From positions 2,108,001 to 2,172,000 of the forward strand of contig NZ_PTRA01000001.1 in assembly GCF_002943425.1 (NCBI RefSeq): 64,000 bases of DNA. The letters are read 5' to 3'. A program made the position numbers and the translations under genes. The notes below the pieces were generated by a model that saw only the letters and a program-made list of their open reading frames with translations, did not search any database and was not told where the DNA came from. Below are positions 8,374 to 17,424 of this stretch, piece by piece. Within the stretch, counting starts at the first letter, position 1; every line of letters starts with the position of its first letter. This DNA is from Siphonobacter curvatus. GTDB taxonomy: Bacteria > Bacteroidota > Bacteroidia > Cytophagales > Spirosomataceae.

Positions 8374-10425
8374 GTGAAGCTCTATCGATTCCTAGTCTCT
8401 TTTGGTTTTCTGGCCTGTTCGCTGCTGGCGAAGGCACAAACCGTACCCAATCCATTGCCGAATGCCCCGGGCGAAGTGGCTCCCAAACCGGCGGACGATC
8501 CCAACCGTCGCGGGAAAATTCTCGATGATTCGACCCAGCAGATTTACGGCCCGACTACTTCCCGGTATTTTTTGGAAGAAGATCTGTTTAACAACCGGAA
8601 AACGTTGTACGCAATTGATACCAATTACATCAACTTTCACCGGTTTGATTACCTGGAACACAAGGGCCGCTGGTATACGGACCTGGGCGTACTCAGCTCG
8701 GCTTTGCGACCGTTATACTTTACAGCTCCCCAGCAAATTGGAGCCCAATTAGGCTATGACGTCAACTCGCCGTATGCCATTACCCCGTACGACGTCAAGT
8801 ATTACGATACCAAATCACCGTTTACGCAGGCTTATTTTGTGCAGGGTGGAAATGGACAAAGTGTGCTTCAATTTGATCTGAGTCGAAATGTGAATTCCCA
8901 GTGGAATATTGGTCTGCACGTCGAGCGAAATTTGAGTCGACGGCAAATCAGTGTAGGTTCGGCCCGAAGCCGATCCGACCGCGATCTGGGAGGCTTCTGG
9001 AATTTTGTAACGCATACCAATTACCACACGAAAGATGAGAAGTACGCCGTGCTGGGTCATTTTCGACTGTATGAACATTCCATTCGTGAACCCGGTGGCA
9101 TCTATCCCGAAACGAATCCGGCGCGGGCTAATTGGGACAGTGTGCTGGCCGATCCGGCGTCAGCTCAGCAATTTCTGACGGCGTCCCGCAGTCGGGAGCG
9201 GCGAAATCAGTTTCACGTCTATCAGGAATATGTGCCTGTGAAGGGATTTCAGGTGTATCACGTCGGAGATTATATCAACCGGTTTAATCGCTACCGCGAT
9301 CGGAACTATCAAAATTCCGTAACGACGGGCTTTTATAACAACCTGCCCGAACGAACCACCATTGGTGATACCATTCAAGCTCAGGCTAATTACTGGTTGC
9401 TGGAAAACAAAATTGGGCTGAAAGGAGCTCTGAAAGGCTTTAACTATCGGGTACACCTCCGCCGCCGGGATTACGGCATCAACCAACGCTCACGTCTGAC
9501 TATTCAGGGAGATTCAACGACGTTTTTTACCCGTACGGTCATCGTCAACGACAGCGTACGTACGTTGACGGAACGCTTTACGGTTAGCAATCCTACGTAC
9601 GGAGAACAGACCATTCGTCGCCGGAATGAAAACTTTCTGGGAGCCTGGCTGGCGTATTACTTCAAAGACAGTACCCGCATTGAAGCCGAAGGTGAGTACC
9701 TGATTGGGGCGGATTACCGCCTGCACGCCGATTATTACGGCAAATGGTTTAAGGCTACGTTTACGAGCACGCTCAATTCGCCTACCTTGATACAAGAGCG
9801 GTTTTTAAGTCCGCTAGTATCCTGGAGTAAGAATTTCGACAATGTCTTTACCAATCAAATCACGGCCTCTGCTCCGGTACGAATCAAGAACTTTTTTGTT
9901 GAACCCAGCCTGCAGTACAGCCTCACCAAAAATTACATTTATTACGATACCCAGTCAGTAGCTCAACAGGAAAACAGTGCCATCAGCATGTACCGCATTG
10001 GCGTGGACCTGGGCTGGCGAGCTGGAAAATTCAGTACTTCGCATCAGGCTTTTTTCACAACGACATCCGGGCCGGATCTGATTCGGATGCCCAAAGTGTT
10101 GACGCGTTCCAAGTTTGCGTTTGACTTTGTGTATTCGAAAGTCATGTACGTACAGGTGGGACTGGATGCTCATTACCGCATGGGTTATTACGCTGATTTT
10201 TACCAACCTCTGACCAATCAGTTCTATCTCAATAACACGTATAAAGTACCGGGATTTCTGGTGGTGGATGCCTTTGCGGATGTCCGTATCAACCGCGTCC
10301 GCGTATTCGTGCAGTTTAAAAACGTAGCCGATGGTCTGCTTTCAAATGGATACATGCCAACGCCGTATTACCCGGGCATGAAACGAAGCTTTGGCTTTGG
10401 CGTGTGCTGGCCGTTGTTTGATTAA
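8374..10425 (+). CDS. Putative outer-membrane porin (Bacteroidota Porin_10-like)
   Basis: The 683-residue protein begins at a GTG codon. This start gives a textbook signal peptide (KLYRFLVSFGFLACSLLAKAQ), and no ATG nearby would. A proline-rich linker follows, then a long series of alternating aromatic beta strands with NRRKTLYAIDTN, LRPLYFTAPQ, FDLSRNVN and YPETNPA. It ends in GFGVCWPLFD, with a C-terminal aromatic as in outer-membrane barrels. This matches the large family annotated as putative porin in Bacteroidota. The substrate is unknown. It may be co-transcribed with lpxK or use the -7 box at 8361. A GTG start is uncommon among its neighbours. Confidence 0.82.
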   Translation: MKLYRFLVSFGFLACSLLAKAQTVPNPLPNAPGEVAPKPADDPNRRGKILDDSTQQIYGPTTSRYFLEEDLFNNRKTLYAIDTNYINFHRFDYLEHKGRWYTDLGVLSSALRPLYFTAPQQIGAQLGYDVNSPYAITPYDVKYYDTKSPFTQAYFVQGGNGQSVLQFDLSRNVNSQWNIGLHVERNLSRRQISVGSARSRSDRDLGGFWNFVTHTNYHTKDEKYAVLGHFRLYEHSIREPGGIYPETNPARANWDSVLADPASAQQFLTASRSRERRNQFHVYQEYVPVKGFQVYHVGDYINRFNRYRDRNYQNSVTTGFYNNLPERTTIGDTIQAQANYWLLENKIGLKGALKGFNYRVHLRRRDYGINQRSRLTIQGDSTTFFTRTVIVNDSVRTLTERFTVSNPTYGEQTIRRRNENFLGAWLAYYFKDSTRIEAEGEYLIGADYRLHADYYGKWFKATFTSTLNSPTLIQERFLSPLVSWSKNFDNVFTNQITASAPVRIKNFFVEPSLQYSLTKNYIYYDTQSVAQQENSAISMYRIGVDLGWRAGKFSTSHQAFFTTTSGPDLIRMPKVLTRSKFAFDFVYSKVMYVQVGLDAHYRMGYYADFYQPLTNQFYLNNTYKVPGFLVVDAFADVRINRVRVFVQFKNVADGLLSNGYMPTPYYPGMKRSFGFGVCWPLFD

Positions 10426-10449
10426 AGTTAAGGTCCGTTGCAAGGATGG

Positions 10450-10472
10450 ATGCCAGTCTGCCGGACTGGCAT
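10450..10472 (+). terminator. 9-bp hairpin after the porin gene
   Basis: ATGCCAGTC pairs with GACTGGCAT around TGCCG, 25 bases after the porin stop. The T tail is weak, so termination is probable but not certain. Confidence 0.5.
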
Positions 10473-10573
10473 TCGTCGTTTATACGGTTCGAATTACGTA
10501 CCTTTACTACTAGTTTAATTGGGAAGTATGCCTTCGTTGGATCTCCCGAAACCCGAATTTTTACTCGATCGTC

Positions 10574-13513
10574 ATGTCTTTTCTTTCGGAAACGGCTCGG
10601 TATATTTTTGAACGCCATTCGCTGGAAACCATCGCCCGCGTGTGCGTGGTCGTACCCAGCCGCCGGGCCGTATATTTTTTCAAGCAGGAACTGGCTAGCC
10701 TCTCGGATCGGCCTTTTCTGGCTCCAGAAGTAGTGGCCATGGACGATTTCATTCTGCAACGGGCGGAAGTCGAAGAAATCGACCCCGTATCGCTGCTGTT
10801 TGAACTCTACGACACCTTTAAAACCATTGACCCCCACCTGGATTTTGACCGCTTTACGAGCTGGGCTCCGGTGGTACTGCGGGATTTCGACCAGATTGAT
10901 CTCTATGACAGCAACGCCAAAGCCGTATTTAGCTGGGTAGAGGCCGAGAAAGCCATCGAACGCTGGAAAATCGACACCACCATTGCTGAAGATTCCTTCA
11001 CCGATAAATACTTTCGCCTGTTTGAAAATCTGCTCGGAGTTTATGATCAGCTAAAAGCCCGTTTACTCGAAAAGAAGCTGGCGTACCGAGGGATGGCGTA
11101 TCGCAAAGTGGCCGAGGAGGTGGAAACGATTTTCCTGGATAAACCCAGCCATGCCTTCCATTATTTTTTGGGCTTTAACGCCCTCAGTCAGTCCGAAGAG
11201 CGAATTCTGCGGAAGCTGGTGAGCCTGAATAAGGCCGAGATGCTCTGGGATGCCGACGTTTTTTACCTGAGAAATCAGCACGAAGCGGGTCGCTTTGTCC
11301 GTAAATACCTAACCGACGCCGAACTGAGTCGGGGCGATTGGAACAAGCGTTTTCGAAATTATCGCGAGTTTCCGCAGGTGCAGACGGTCCCCAGTGATCT
11401 GCTGACGCAGTCTAAAAACTTTATCAGTATTGGCGTACCCAATGCCACCATGCAGCCCAAAGTCGCCGCTCATTTGATGGCCCAATGGGAGCAGGGTACA
11501 GGAAAAACGAAGGGCTATCAGCCGCCACATACGGCTCTGGTACTGGGCGACGAAAATCTGCTGATGCCGGTCTTGTCCTCAATTCCCAACAGCTACGATG
11601 ATTTCAACGTTACGATGGGGGTTTCTCTGCGAAATTCCCTGCTGTATTCCTTGGTGGAAAGCTGGTTTGAATTGCAGCGGAATGTGGTAGAATTTCGCCG
11701 AAAGGAAGGGCAGGGGACTATTGCTATTCCGAAATTCAGCTACAAGCACATCACTAAGATTCTGCACCATCCCTTCATTCAGAAATACTGGATGGAAAAC
11801 GAGGGCAGTTTTCGAACCCTGTTACGGACGCTGCGGGATGAAAACCGATTGTTTGCTGATGAAAAGGAGATTAAAGAACTGGGTGGAAACGAACCCCTGA
11901 TCAATACCCTCTTTACCCGCTGGGACAACGACTCGAGTCGGGCGACCCGGCAGATGTATCGGCTCATCGATCTACTACGGCCCCTGTACGTCGATAAAGA
12001 TGCCATCGAAACCGAGTACCTATACGAGTTTTATACCATACTCAAACGGCTCGAACGCGTACTGGACGAACGTCGTCAGCCCGTATCTATTAAGTCGTAC
12101 CGACGATTTTTGCTGGAGTTACTGCGACAAACGAAAATTCCATTTTCGGGAGAACCCGCCGCTCCGCTACAAATCATGGGGATGCTGGAGACCCGGTGTC
12201 TCGACTTCGAACGGGTGATTATTCTATCCGTCAATGAAGGCACGTTGCCGACGGGGAAAAAGCAAAATTCGCTGATTCCGTTTGATGCCGCCTGCGAGTT
12301 TGGCCTGCCCACGTACATGGACGCCGACGCGGTGATGAGTTATCACTTCTTCCGCCTGTTACAACGGGCCAAGGAAGTCATCTTTCTGCACACGGTACCC
12401 GCCGGTGATGGGGCCAAAGCCGAACCCAGTCGTTTTTTACTGCAACTGGAATACGAGCTGGGTGAACAAAACAAGCAGGCTAAGCTGCAGAAAAAGCGGG
12501 TAGAGTTCGGCTCCGAACGCAGTCTGGAAGAAGAGCTGCCGGTATTACGCATTACCAAAAACGAGCAGATTCAGCGAGAAATTCTCCAGTCGCTCGCCAA
12601 TCGGGGGCTGTACGCGACGCACCTGAACATGTATTACCAGTGTTCACTCAAGTACTACTTCAAACGCATTGCCGGGGTAGCTGAAGAAGAGGAGTTGTCG
12701 ACGACGCTCGAAGCAAACGACTTTGGTACCTGGGTGCACGAAGTGCTCGAACGGATTGACCGGGAGATGATCGAGCGAAACGTTCGCGTGTACGAACGGG
12801 CCGATTACGAACGGTTTACGCAGCAGATTCCCAGTCGTCTGGAAGCCGTTTTTCAGGAAAAATTTCCCGGACAGGTCATGAACGAAGGGCAAAACCTGTT
12901 GTTGTACAACCTGGCTAAACGCAACCTGCGAAACTACTTCCAGCTACGCATGGACGAACTCGACGCCGGTTACCGCGTGGAAGTGCTCGCTCCGGAACAG
13001 AAGCTGGTGGCGACGCTGGCCTATGGCCAGGGTACAGTACAGGTAGCCGGGAAGATCGACCGCCTGGAGCGGGTCAATGACGTTATCCGGATTGTAGATT
13101 ATAAAACCGGAAAAGTAGACGCGAAGAATCTGGATCTGAAAGTAAACCAGGATGAATGGCAGCCCGTGTTTCTGACGAACCAGAACTGGGACGTGATGCG
13201 GCAACTCTGGCTGTATAAATATCTGGTCCTGAAACAAAACGACAAACGCGTTGGCGGCGTAGAACTCTCGGCTACGCAGACCGTACAACCGGGGATGATC
13301 TCCTTCCGAAACCTGGCGGCGGGTTTTATGGCTCAGGAAAATCTTCGTTTCCGTCCGGATGAAACGCCGGAAACGTTTCTCGAAGACAGCGAAGCCATGT
13401 TAACGCAGTTCATCGACGAGCTGCTTGACCCCAGCCGAGCCTTTGAACAAACCGTGGACCGTAGTCACTGCGAATACTGCGATTACGCCCGGATTTGTGG
13501 ACGGGCCAATTAA
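10574..13513 (+). CDS. AddB-like PD-(D/E)XK nuclease with Fe-S cluster motif
   Basis: A 979-residue protein with the AddB layout: an N-terminal helicase-like half and a C-terminal RecB-type nuclease. Nuclease residues are visible in GKIDRLERV (D829) and VDYKTGK (D842, K844). The iron-sulfur cluster cysteines are C690 in YYQCSLKYYF and three in CEYCDYARIC near the end. At the N-terminus, where a P-loop would be expected, the sequence reads VVVPSRRAVYFFKQEL, with no GKS/T, so ATP hydrolysis here is doubtful. In AddAB complexes the AddA subunit supplies the motor; no addA is in this window. Likely role: double-strand break end processing. Confidence 0.85.
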   Translation: MSFLSETARYIFERHSLETIARVCVVVPSRRAVYFFKQELASLSDRPFLAPEVVAMDDFILQRAEVEEIDPVSLLFELYDTFKTIDPHLDFDRFTSWAPVVLRDFDQIDLYDSNAKAVFSWVEAEKAIERWKIDTTIAEDSFTDKYFRLFENLLGVYDQLKARLLEKKLAYRGMAYRKVAEEVETIFLDKPSHAFHYFLGFNALSQSEERILRKLVSLNKAEMLWDADVFYLRNQHEAGRFVRKYLTDAELSRGDWNKRFRNYREFPQVQTVPSDLLTQSKNFISIGVPNATMQPKVAAHLMAQWEQGTGKTKGYQPPHTALVLGDENLLMPVLSSIPNSYDDFNVTMGVSLRNSLLYSLVESWFELQRNVVEFRRKEGQGTIAIPKFSYKHITKILHHPFIQKYWMENEGSFRTLLRTLRDENRLFADEKEIKELGGNEPLINTLFTRWDNDSSRATRQMYRLIDLLRPLYVDKDAIETEYLYEFYTILKRLERVLDERRQPVSIKSYRRFLLELLRQTKIPFSGEPAAPLQIMGMLETRCLDFERVIILSVNEGTLPTGKKQNSLIPFDAACEFGLPTYMDADAVMSYHFFRLLQRAKEVIFLHTVPAGDGAKAEPSRFLLQLEYELGEQNKQAKLQKKRVEFGSERSLEEELPVLRITKNEQIQREILQSLANRGLYATHLNMYYQCSLKYYFKRIAGVAEEEELSTTLEANDFGTWVHEVLERIDREMIERNVRVYERADYERFTQQIPSRLEAVFQEKFPGQVMNEGQNLLLYNLAKRNLRNYFQLRMDELDAGYRVEVLAPEQKLVATLAYGQGTVQVAGKIDRLERVNDVIRIVDYKTGKVDAKNLDLKVNQDEWQPVFLTNQNWDVMRQLWLYKYLVLKQNDKRVGGVELSATQTVQPGMISFRNLAAGFMAQENLRFRPDETPETFLEDSEAMLTQFIDELLDPSRAFEQTVDRSHCEYCDYARICGRAN

Positions 13514-13550
13514 GGATGATGCTAGCCCCGGGGCTGGCATCATCCTTTTT
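13514..13550 (+). terminator. Strong terminator after the AddB-like gene
   Basis: A long near-perfect palindrome (GGATGATGC arm against GCATCATCC, GC-rich centre) followed by five T, directly after the stop codon at 13513. Confidence 0.85.
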
Positions 13551-13574
13551 CAAGCGTAGTAAAACCTTACCCGA

Positions 13575-14474
13575 ATGAAGTATACTCGATTAGGTTCCTC
13601 GGAATTAGTGGTGAGTGAAATTGCCTTTGGCGGCATGTCACTGCAAAAAGATACGGCTACGAAACTGCTCCAAAAGGCCTTCGATGAAGGAATTACCCTG
13701 TTTGATACGGCGGATATTTACGACCAGGGCGAAAACGAACGCCTCATGGGCGAAGCACTGAAAGACCACCGGAAAGAAATCGTACTGGCGACCAAAGTGG
13801 GCAATCAGGAGCGGGCCGATGGCAAGGGTTGGGACTGGAACCCGACGAAGGGTTACATTCTGACCTCGGTCGAAAAAAGTCTGAAACGCTTGCAAACCGA
13901 CTACCTTGATTTGTACCAGTTACACGGCGGTACCATGGATGACCCGATGGATGAAACCATTGAAGCCTTTGAATTGCTGAAAGAGCAGGGAAAAATCCGG
14001 GCGTACGGCATTTCATCCATCCGTCCGAACGTGATTGAACAATACGTCAATCGTTCCAATATCGCCAGTGTGATGATGCAGTATAATCTGCTGGACCGTC
14101 GTCCGGAAGAAACCTGCCTGGAGCTGTTGCACCAGCACGGCATCAGCGTACTCGCCCGGGGTAGCGTCGCGAAAGGACTGCTGGCCGGAAAACCTGCGGA
14201 TACCTATCTCAATTATACAGCCGAGGAAGTAAGGGCCGCCGCTGAGGCCGTACAGGCCCTGAGTACGAATGAACGGAATCCGGCTGCTACCGCTATTCGG
14301 TACGCTTTGTACCCGCCCGCCGTAGCCGCTGCGGTGGTGGGCGTTCGGACGGCGGAGCAGTTGCAGGACGCCCTGCGAGCGGGCGACGCCAGCCTGGGTG
14401 CCGAGGAATACGCGGAACTCGGGGCTGTACTGGCGGCGAACAATTATCAGGAACATCGAATTTCTGCTTCTTAA
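13575..14474 (+). CDS. Aldo/keto reductase
   Basis: A 299-residue NADPH-dependent oxidoreductase of the aldo/keto reductase superfamily. The catalytic tetrad is visible: D44 in FDTADIY, Y49, K74 in ATKVG and H117 in LYQLHGG. The start KYTRLGSSELVVSEIAFGGM is typical. The cofactor region near GVRTAEQLQDAL is present at the C-terminus. The natural substrate cannot be told. The next gene begins only a few bases after this stop, so the two are probably co-transcribed. Confidence 0.92.
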   Translation: MKYTRLGSSELVVSEIAFGGMSLQKDTATKLLQKAFDEGITLFDTADIYDQGENERLMGEALKDHRKEIVLATKVGNQERADGKGWDWNPTKGYILTSVEKSLKRLQTDYLDLYQLHGGTMDDPMDETIEAFELLKEQGKIRAYGISSIRPNVIEQYVNRSNIASVMMQYNLLDRRPEETCLELLHQHGISVLARGSVAKGLLAGKPADTYLNYTAEEVRAAAEAVQALSTNERNPAATAIRYALYPPAVAAAVVGVRTAEQLQDALRAGDASLGAEEYAELGAVLAANNYQEHRISAS

Positions 14475-14477
14475 AAT

Positions 14478-15500
14478 GTGTTATCAGAGATAGAAAGCCA
14501 AACGAATGCTCGTATGCTCTTACGTACCATCAAACCCACGCGATATTTCTCGGACGAGCTACTCAGCCATTACCGGCAACAAACCGATCCGGCCGCCGAT
14601 GCGATTATTGAACAGGTGGCCGCGGCGGGTGGCCCGGCGGGGGTACGCACCTTTCTCCAGCAACGGACGGAAGGCAAAATTCCGCTGAAAGAGGTACCCG
14701 AGTGCCGACGCTTTGTTCGTGAAGAGGGACGACTGCCCGACTGGGCTGATCCAAAGCTGATGGCTAGCGGCATTCGCCTTTTTCAGCGGCATCGCGATAC
14801 CATTACTTTGTTGCTGGGCTGCCTGTCGCTACCGTACGCTTATCTGGCTGCCGATGGGGTGCAGGTACTGGCTCTTTCCAAACGGATGCAGAACGACACG
14901 CGGCAACGTCTGGAAGAAACCGGGGCTTTTGTCTTTGGCATTACGGAGGCCGAAGCCTGGCAGGGAAAGTATCCCACCGCCATCGAACGCATTTTGAACG
15001 TACGCCTGATTCACGCCGTCGTACGCTGGTTTTGTCAGCATTCGAATCGATGGAACCCGGCCTGGGGCGAGCCCGTCAACCAGGAAGACATGGCCGGTAC
15101 TAATCTGACATTTAGCTATATCATCATTCAGGGCTTACGGAAAAACGGAATTGAACCCGACGAAAAAGAGGCGGAGGCTTACCTGCATTTCTGGAAAGTG
15201 GTAGGCTACCTCAGTGGTGTACCAGAAGACTTGCTACCCGAAAACCTGCGGGAGGCCTACGTACTGGGGCAATCCATTGCCCGGCGATTGTTCCGACCTT
15301 CGCCCGAAGGACAGCAGTTAACTCAAGCCTTGCTACGGGCACTGGAGGATACCGTTCCCGAAGGTTTAAAGACCCTCCCGGCGGCTCAGATGCGGTTTTT
15401 ATTGGGGGATGAGTACGCGGATCAACTGGCACTGCCGGCGGTACCACTGGAAAAAAGACTGGTTCGCTTGTTACCCATGCGAATTTTTTTCCGTCCCTGA
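14478..15500 (+). CDS. Oxygenase MpaB / rubber-oxygenase-like (DUF2236) protein
   Basis: A 340-residue protein matching the MpaB/latex-clearing-protein catalytic domain. RLFQRHRDTITLLLGCLSLPYAYLAADG-type sequence with conserved histidines, SKRMQNDTRQRL, and VRLIHAVVRWFC followed by WGEPVNQEDMAGTNLTFSY fit a heme-b oxygenase fold. Relatives cleave polyisoprenoids or oxidise terpenoid side chains; the substrate here is unknown. The start is uncertain: a GTG at 14478 gives the longest reading, and an in-frame ATG at 14514 begins LLRTIKPTRYF. It sits 3 bases after the aldo/keto reductase, which suggests a joint redox operon. Confidence 0.8.
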   Translation: MLSEIESQTNARMLLRTIKPTRYFSDELLSHYRQQTDPAADAIIEQVAAAGGPAGVRTFLQQRTEGKIPLKEVPECRRFVREEGRLPDWADPKLMASGIRLFQRHRDTITLLLGCLSLPYAYLAADGVQVLALSKRMQNDTRQRLEETGAFVFGITEAEAWQGKYPTAIERILNVRLIHAVVRWFCQHSNRWNPAWGEPVNQEDMAGTNLTFSYIIIQGLRKNGIEPDEKEAEAYLHFWKVVGYLSGVPEDLLPENLREAYVLGQSIARRLFRPSPEGQQLTQALLRALEDTVPEGLKTLPAAQMRFLLGDEYADQLALPAVPLEKRLVRLLPMRIFFRP

Positions 15501-15643
15501 TGTCCATACTGGTTTGATATTTTCGGGAGAACTAGCCAATTTGCGGCCTTTTTCAGACTGAACGCGATCCGCTGACGGACCGAAAAGGCGAGTACCCAAT
15601 TATTCATGAAAAGACGATCCGTTCGTCAACAGCCAGCAATTCT

Positions 15644-15928
15644 ATGACTTTCGAAGAAGTAGACACTAAAATCAAGCAACTCGCCGCTCAGAAAGGCGGT
15701 ACGGGTGACGTAATCAAATTTCAGACCGATGAGGGAAACATTGTCATTGATCGCGATGGTACCGTAACGAACGATGATCGCGAATCAGATGTTACGATTG
15801 GTATCAGTGCCAAAGATCTGGGCAAACTCATGACGGGTGACCTCAATCCGATGACGGCTCTGATGTTCGGTAAAATTAAAATTACGGGTGATATGTCGCT
15901 CGCCATGAAATTGCAGTCGCTGTTTTAA
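15644..15928 (+). CDS. SCP2 sterol-carrier-domain protein
   Basis: A 94-residue stand-alone SCP2 domain. FEEVDTKIKQL, the DGTVTNDDRESDVTIGISAKDLGKLMTGDLNPMTA core and GKIKITGDMSLAMKLQSLF follow the family pattern. Such proteins bind lipids or acyl-CoA in the cytoplasm. It follows the MpaB-like gene after 143 bases and precedes mnmE; no partner can be named. Confidence 0.85.
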   Translation: MTFEEVDTKIKQLAAQKGGTGDVIKFQTDEGNIVIDRDGTVTNDDRESDVTIGISAKDLGKLMTGDLNPMTALMFGKIKITGDMSLAMKLQSLF

Positions 15929-15934
15929 GTCGCC

Positions 15935-15995
15935 TTCAGGGCGGTTTATTGCCGCAGAGGCTGTTGATTCTGGTCAACGGCTAAGCCGCCCTGAA
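15935..15995 (+). terminator. Structured spacer between the SCP2 gene and mnmE
   Basis: TTCAGGGCGG (15935-15944) pairs with CCGCCCTGAA (15986-15995). A smaller inner stem is made of GTTGA and TCAAC. It may terminate the SCP2 transcript or act in the mnmE leader; the T tail is short. Confidence 0.5.
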
Positions 15996-16006
15996 TTCCC
16001 TTTATC

Positions 16007-17347
16007 ATGTCAGGTACGTTTACTTCCACCATTTGTGCCCTCGCTACGCCGACGGGTATTGGTGCCATTGGCGTCATTCGGGTCTCGGGTCCCGAGACTT
16101 TCCCGATTGTTCAGAAACTTTTTCAAGGCAAAAATCTGAGCCAACAGGCAACGCATACCATTCACTTCGGAACCATCCGGGACGAAGCCGGGCAAATTGT
16201 GGATGAAGTCTTGCTTAGTTTATTCCGAACGCCGCATTCCTATACCCGCGAGGATTCGATTGAAATTTCCTGTCATGGTTCCAACTTCATCATCCAGAAG
16301 ATTCTTCGTTTGCTCATTAAAAACGGCTGCCGGATGGCCCAGCACGGCGAATTTACGCAACGGGCTTTCCTGAACGGGCAACTAGATCTGGCTCAGGCCG
16401 AAGCCGTGGCTGATCTGATTGCCTCGGATACGGAAGTCAGTCACCGGGCGGCGATTCACCAGATTCGCGGGGGATTTTCGAAAGATATCGCTCAGCTACG
16501 CGAGCAACTGATTCACTTCGCTTCATTGATTGAACTGGAGCTTGATTTTGGCGAAGAAGACGTCGAGTTTGCGGATCGTACGCAATTACGTCAGCTCATC
16601 CGTAACATTCGGCAAACCTTACGTCCCCTCATTGATTCTTTTGAGTTGGGAAACGTGCTGAAAGAGGGGGTGCCCGTAGCGATTGTAGGACCGCCCAACG
16701 CCGGGAAATCGACCCTACTCAATGCTCTTTTGAACGAGGAGAAAGCCATTGTGACCGAAATTGCCGGTACCACCCGCGATGTCATTGAAGACACCCTGGT
16801 TTTAAGTGGAATCAAGTTCCGCGTGCTGGATACAGCTGGCATTCGGGAAACCAGTGATCGAGTAGAGGCCATCGGCGTCGAACGTTCGCTAGCCGCACTG
16901 GACCGGGCCGAAATTATTCTCAAGCTAAGCAGTACGGATGTGGCCAGTGCCGAATTTGAATCCCTATTTGCAGCTCGGGTACCGGAGCCTGGACGGGTGA
17001 TTCGTATCCACACCAAAGCGGATGTGTACGCGGATCCTTCTGCGGATCTTTCCATTTCTGCCGCTACTGGCCAGGGCATTGAAGAACTCAAGCAACGCCT
17101 CGTGGACCGCGTAAACCTCGAGCGGACCAACGACACCGTAGTGACTAATCTTCGCCACTACGAACACCTAACTGCCACCGATACCGCCCTGCAACGGGCC
17201 CTCGAAGGCCTCGATGCCGGCATCACCCAGGATTGGCTAGCGATGGACATCCGCCAATCCCTGGTACACCTCGGCGAAATAACGGGACAAATCACGACGG
17301 ATGATTTGCTGGAGAATATCTTTTCTAAGTTTTGTATTGGCAAGTAA
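16007..17347 (+). CDS. mnmE: tRNA uridine-5-carboxymethylaminomethyl modification GTPase
   Basis: With MnmG, modifies the wobble uridine of several tRNAs. The 446 residues hold the N-terminal formyl-THF-binding domain (STICALATPTGIGAIGVIRVSG), the helical domain with the ELDFGEEDVEF stretch, an inserted Ras-like G domain (GPPNAGKST at about 224-232, DTAGI, HTKAD as the NKxD equivalent), and the invariant C-terminal CIGK with the catalytic cysteine. The last 18 bases, TTTTGTATTGGCAAGTAA, are nearly the same as the attachment site used by SGI1-type islands at the 3' end of this gene in enterobacteria. Everything directly downstream is accessory or broken. Confidence 0.96.
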   Translation: MSGTFTSTICALATPTGIGAIGVIRVSGPETFPIVQKLFQGKNLSQQATHTIHFGTIRDEAGQIVDEVLLSLFRTPHSYTREDSIEISCHGSNFIIQKILRLLIKNGCRMAQHGEFTQRAFLNGQLDLAQAEAVADLIASDTEVSHRAAIHQIRGGFSKDIAQLREQLIHFASLIELELDFGEEDVEFADRTQLRQLIRNIRQTLRPLIDSFELGNVLKEGVPVAIVGPPNAGKSTLLNALLNEEKAIVTEIAGTTRDVIEDTLVLSGIKFRVLDTAGIRETSDRVEAIGVERSLAALDRAEIILKLSSTDVASAEFESLFAARVPEPGRVIRIHTKADVYADPSADLSISAATGQGIEELKQRLVDRVNLERTNDTVVTNLRHYEHLTATDTALQRALEGLDAGITQDWLAMDIRQSLVHLGEITGQITTDDLLENIFSKFCIGK

Positions 17348-17356
17348 TATTGCCAA
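17337..17356. repeat. Inverted repeat across the mnmE stop codon
   Basis: TTGGCAA and TTGCCAA are separated by six bases and span the TAA of mnmE. The same arms with a 10-base spacer open both copies of the 0.5-kb repeat downstream. It may be a terminator or a recombination core. Confidence 0.45.
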
Positions 17357-17424
17357 AGTAGGTCTGATTCACCCCAGGTTGTTTCTAGATGACTTTCAAA
17401 ACTAGCCATTAACTTTAGTGGTCT

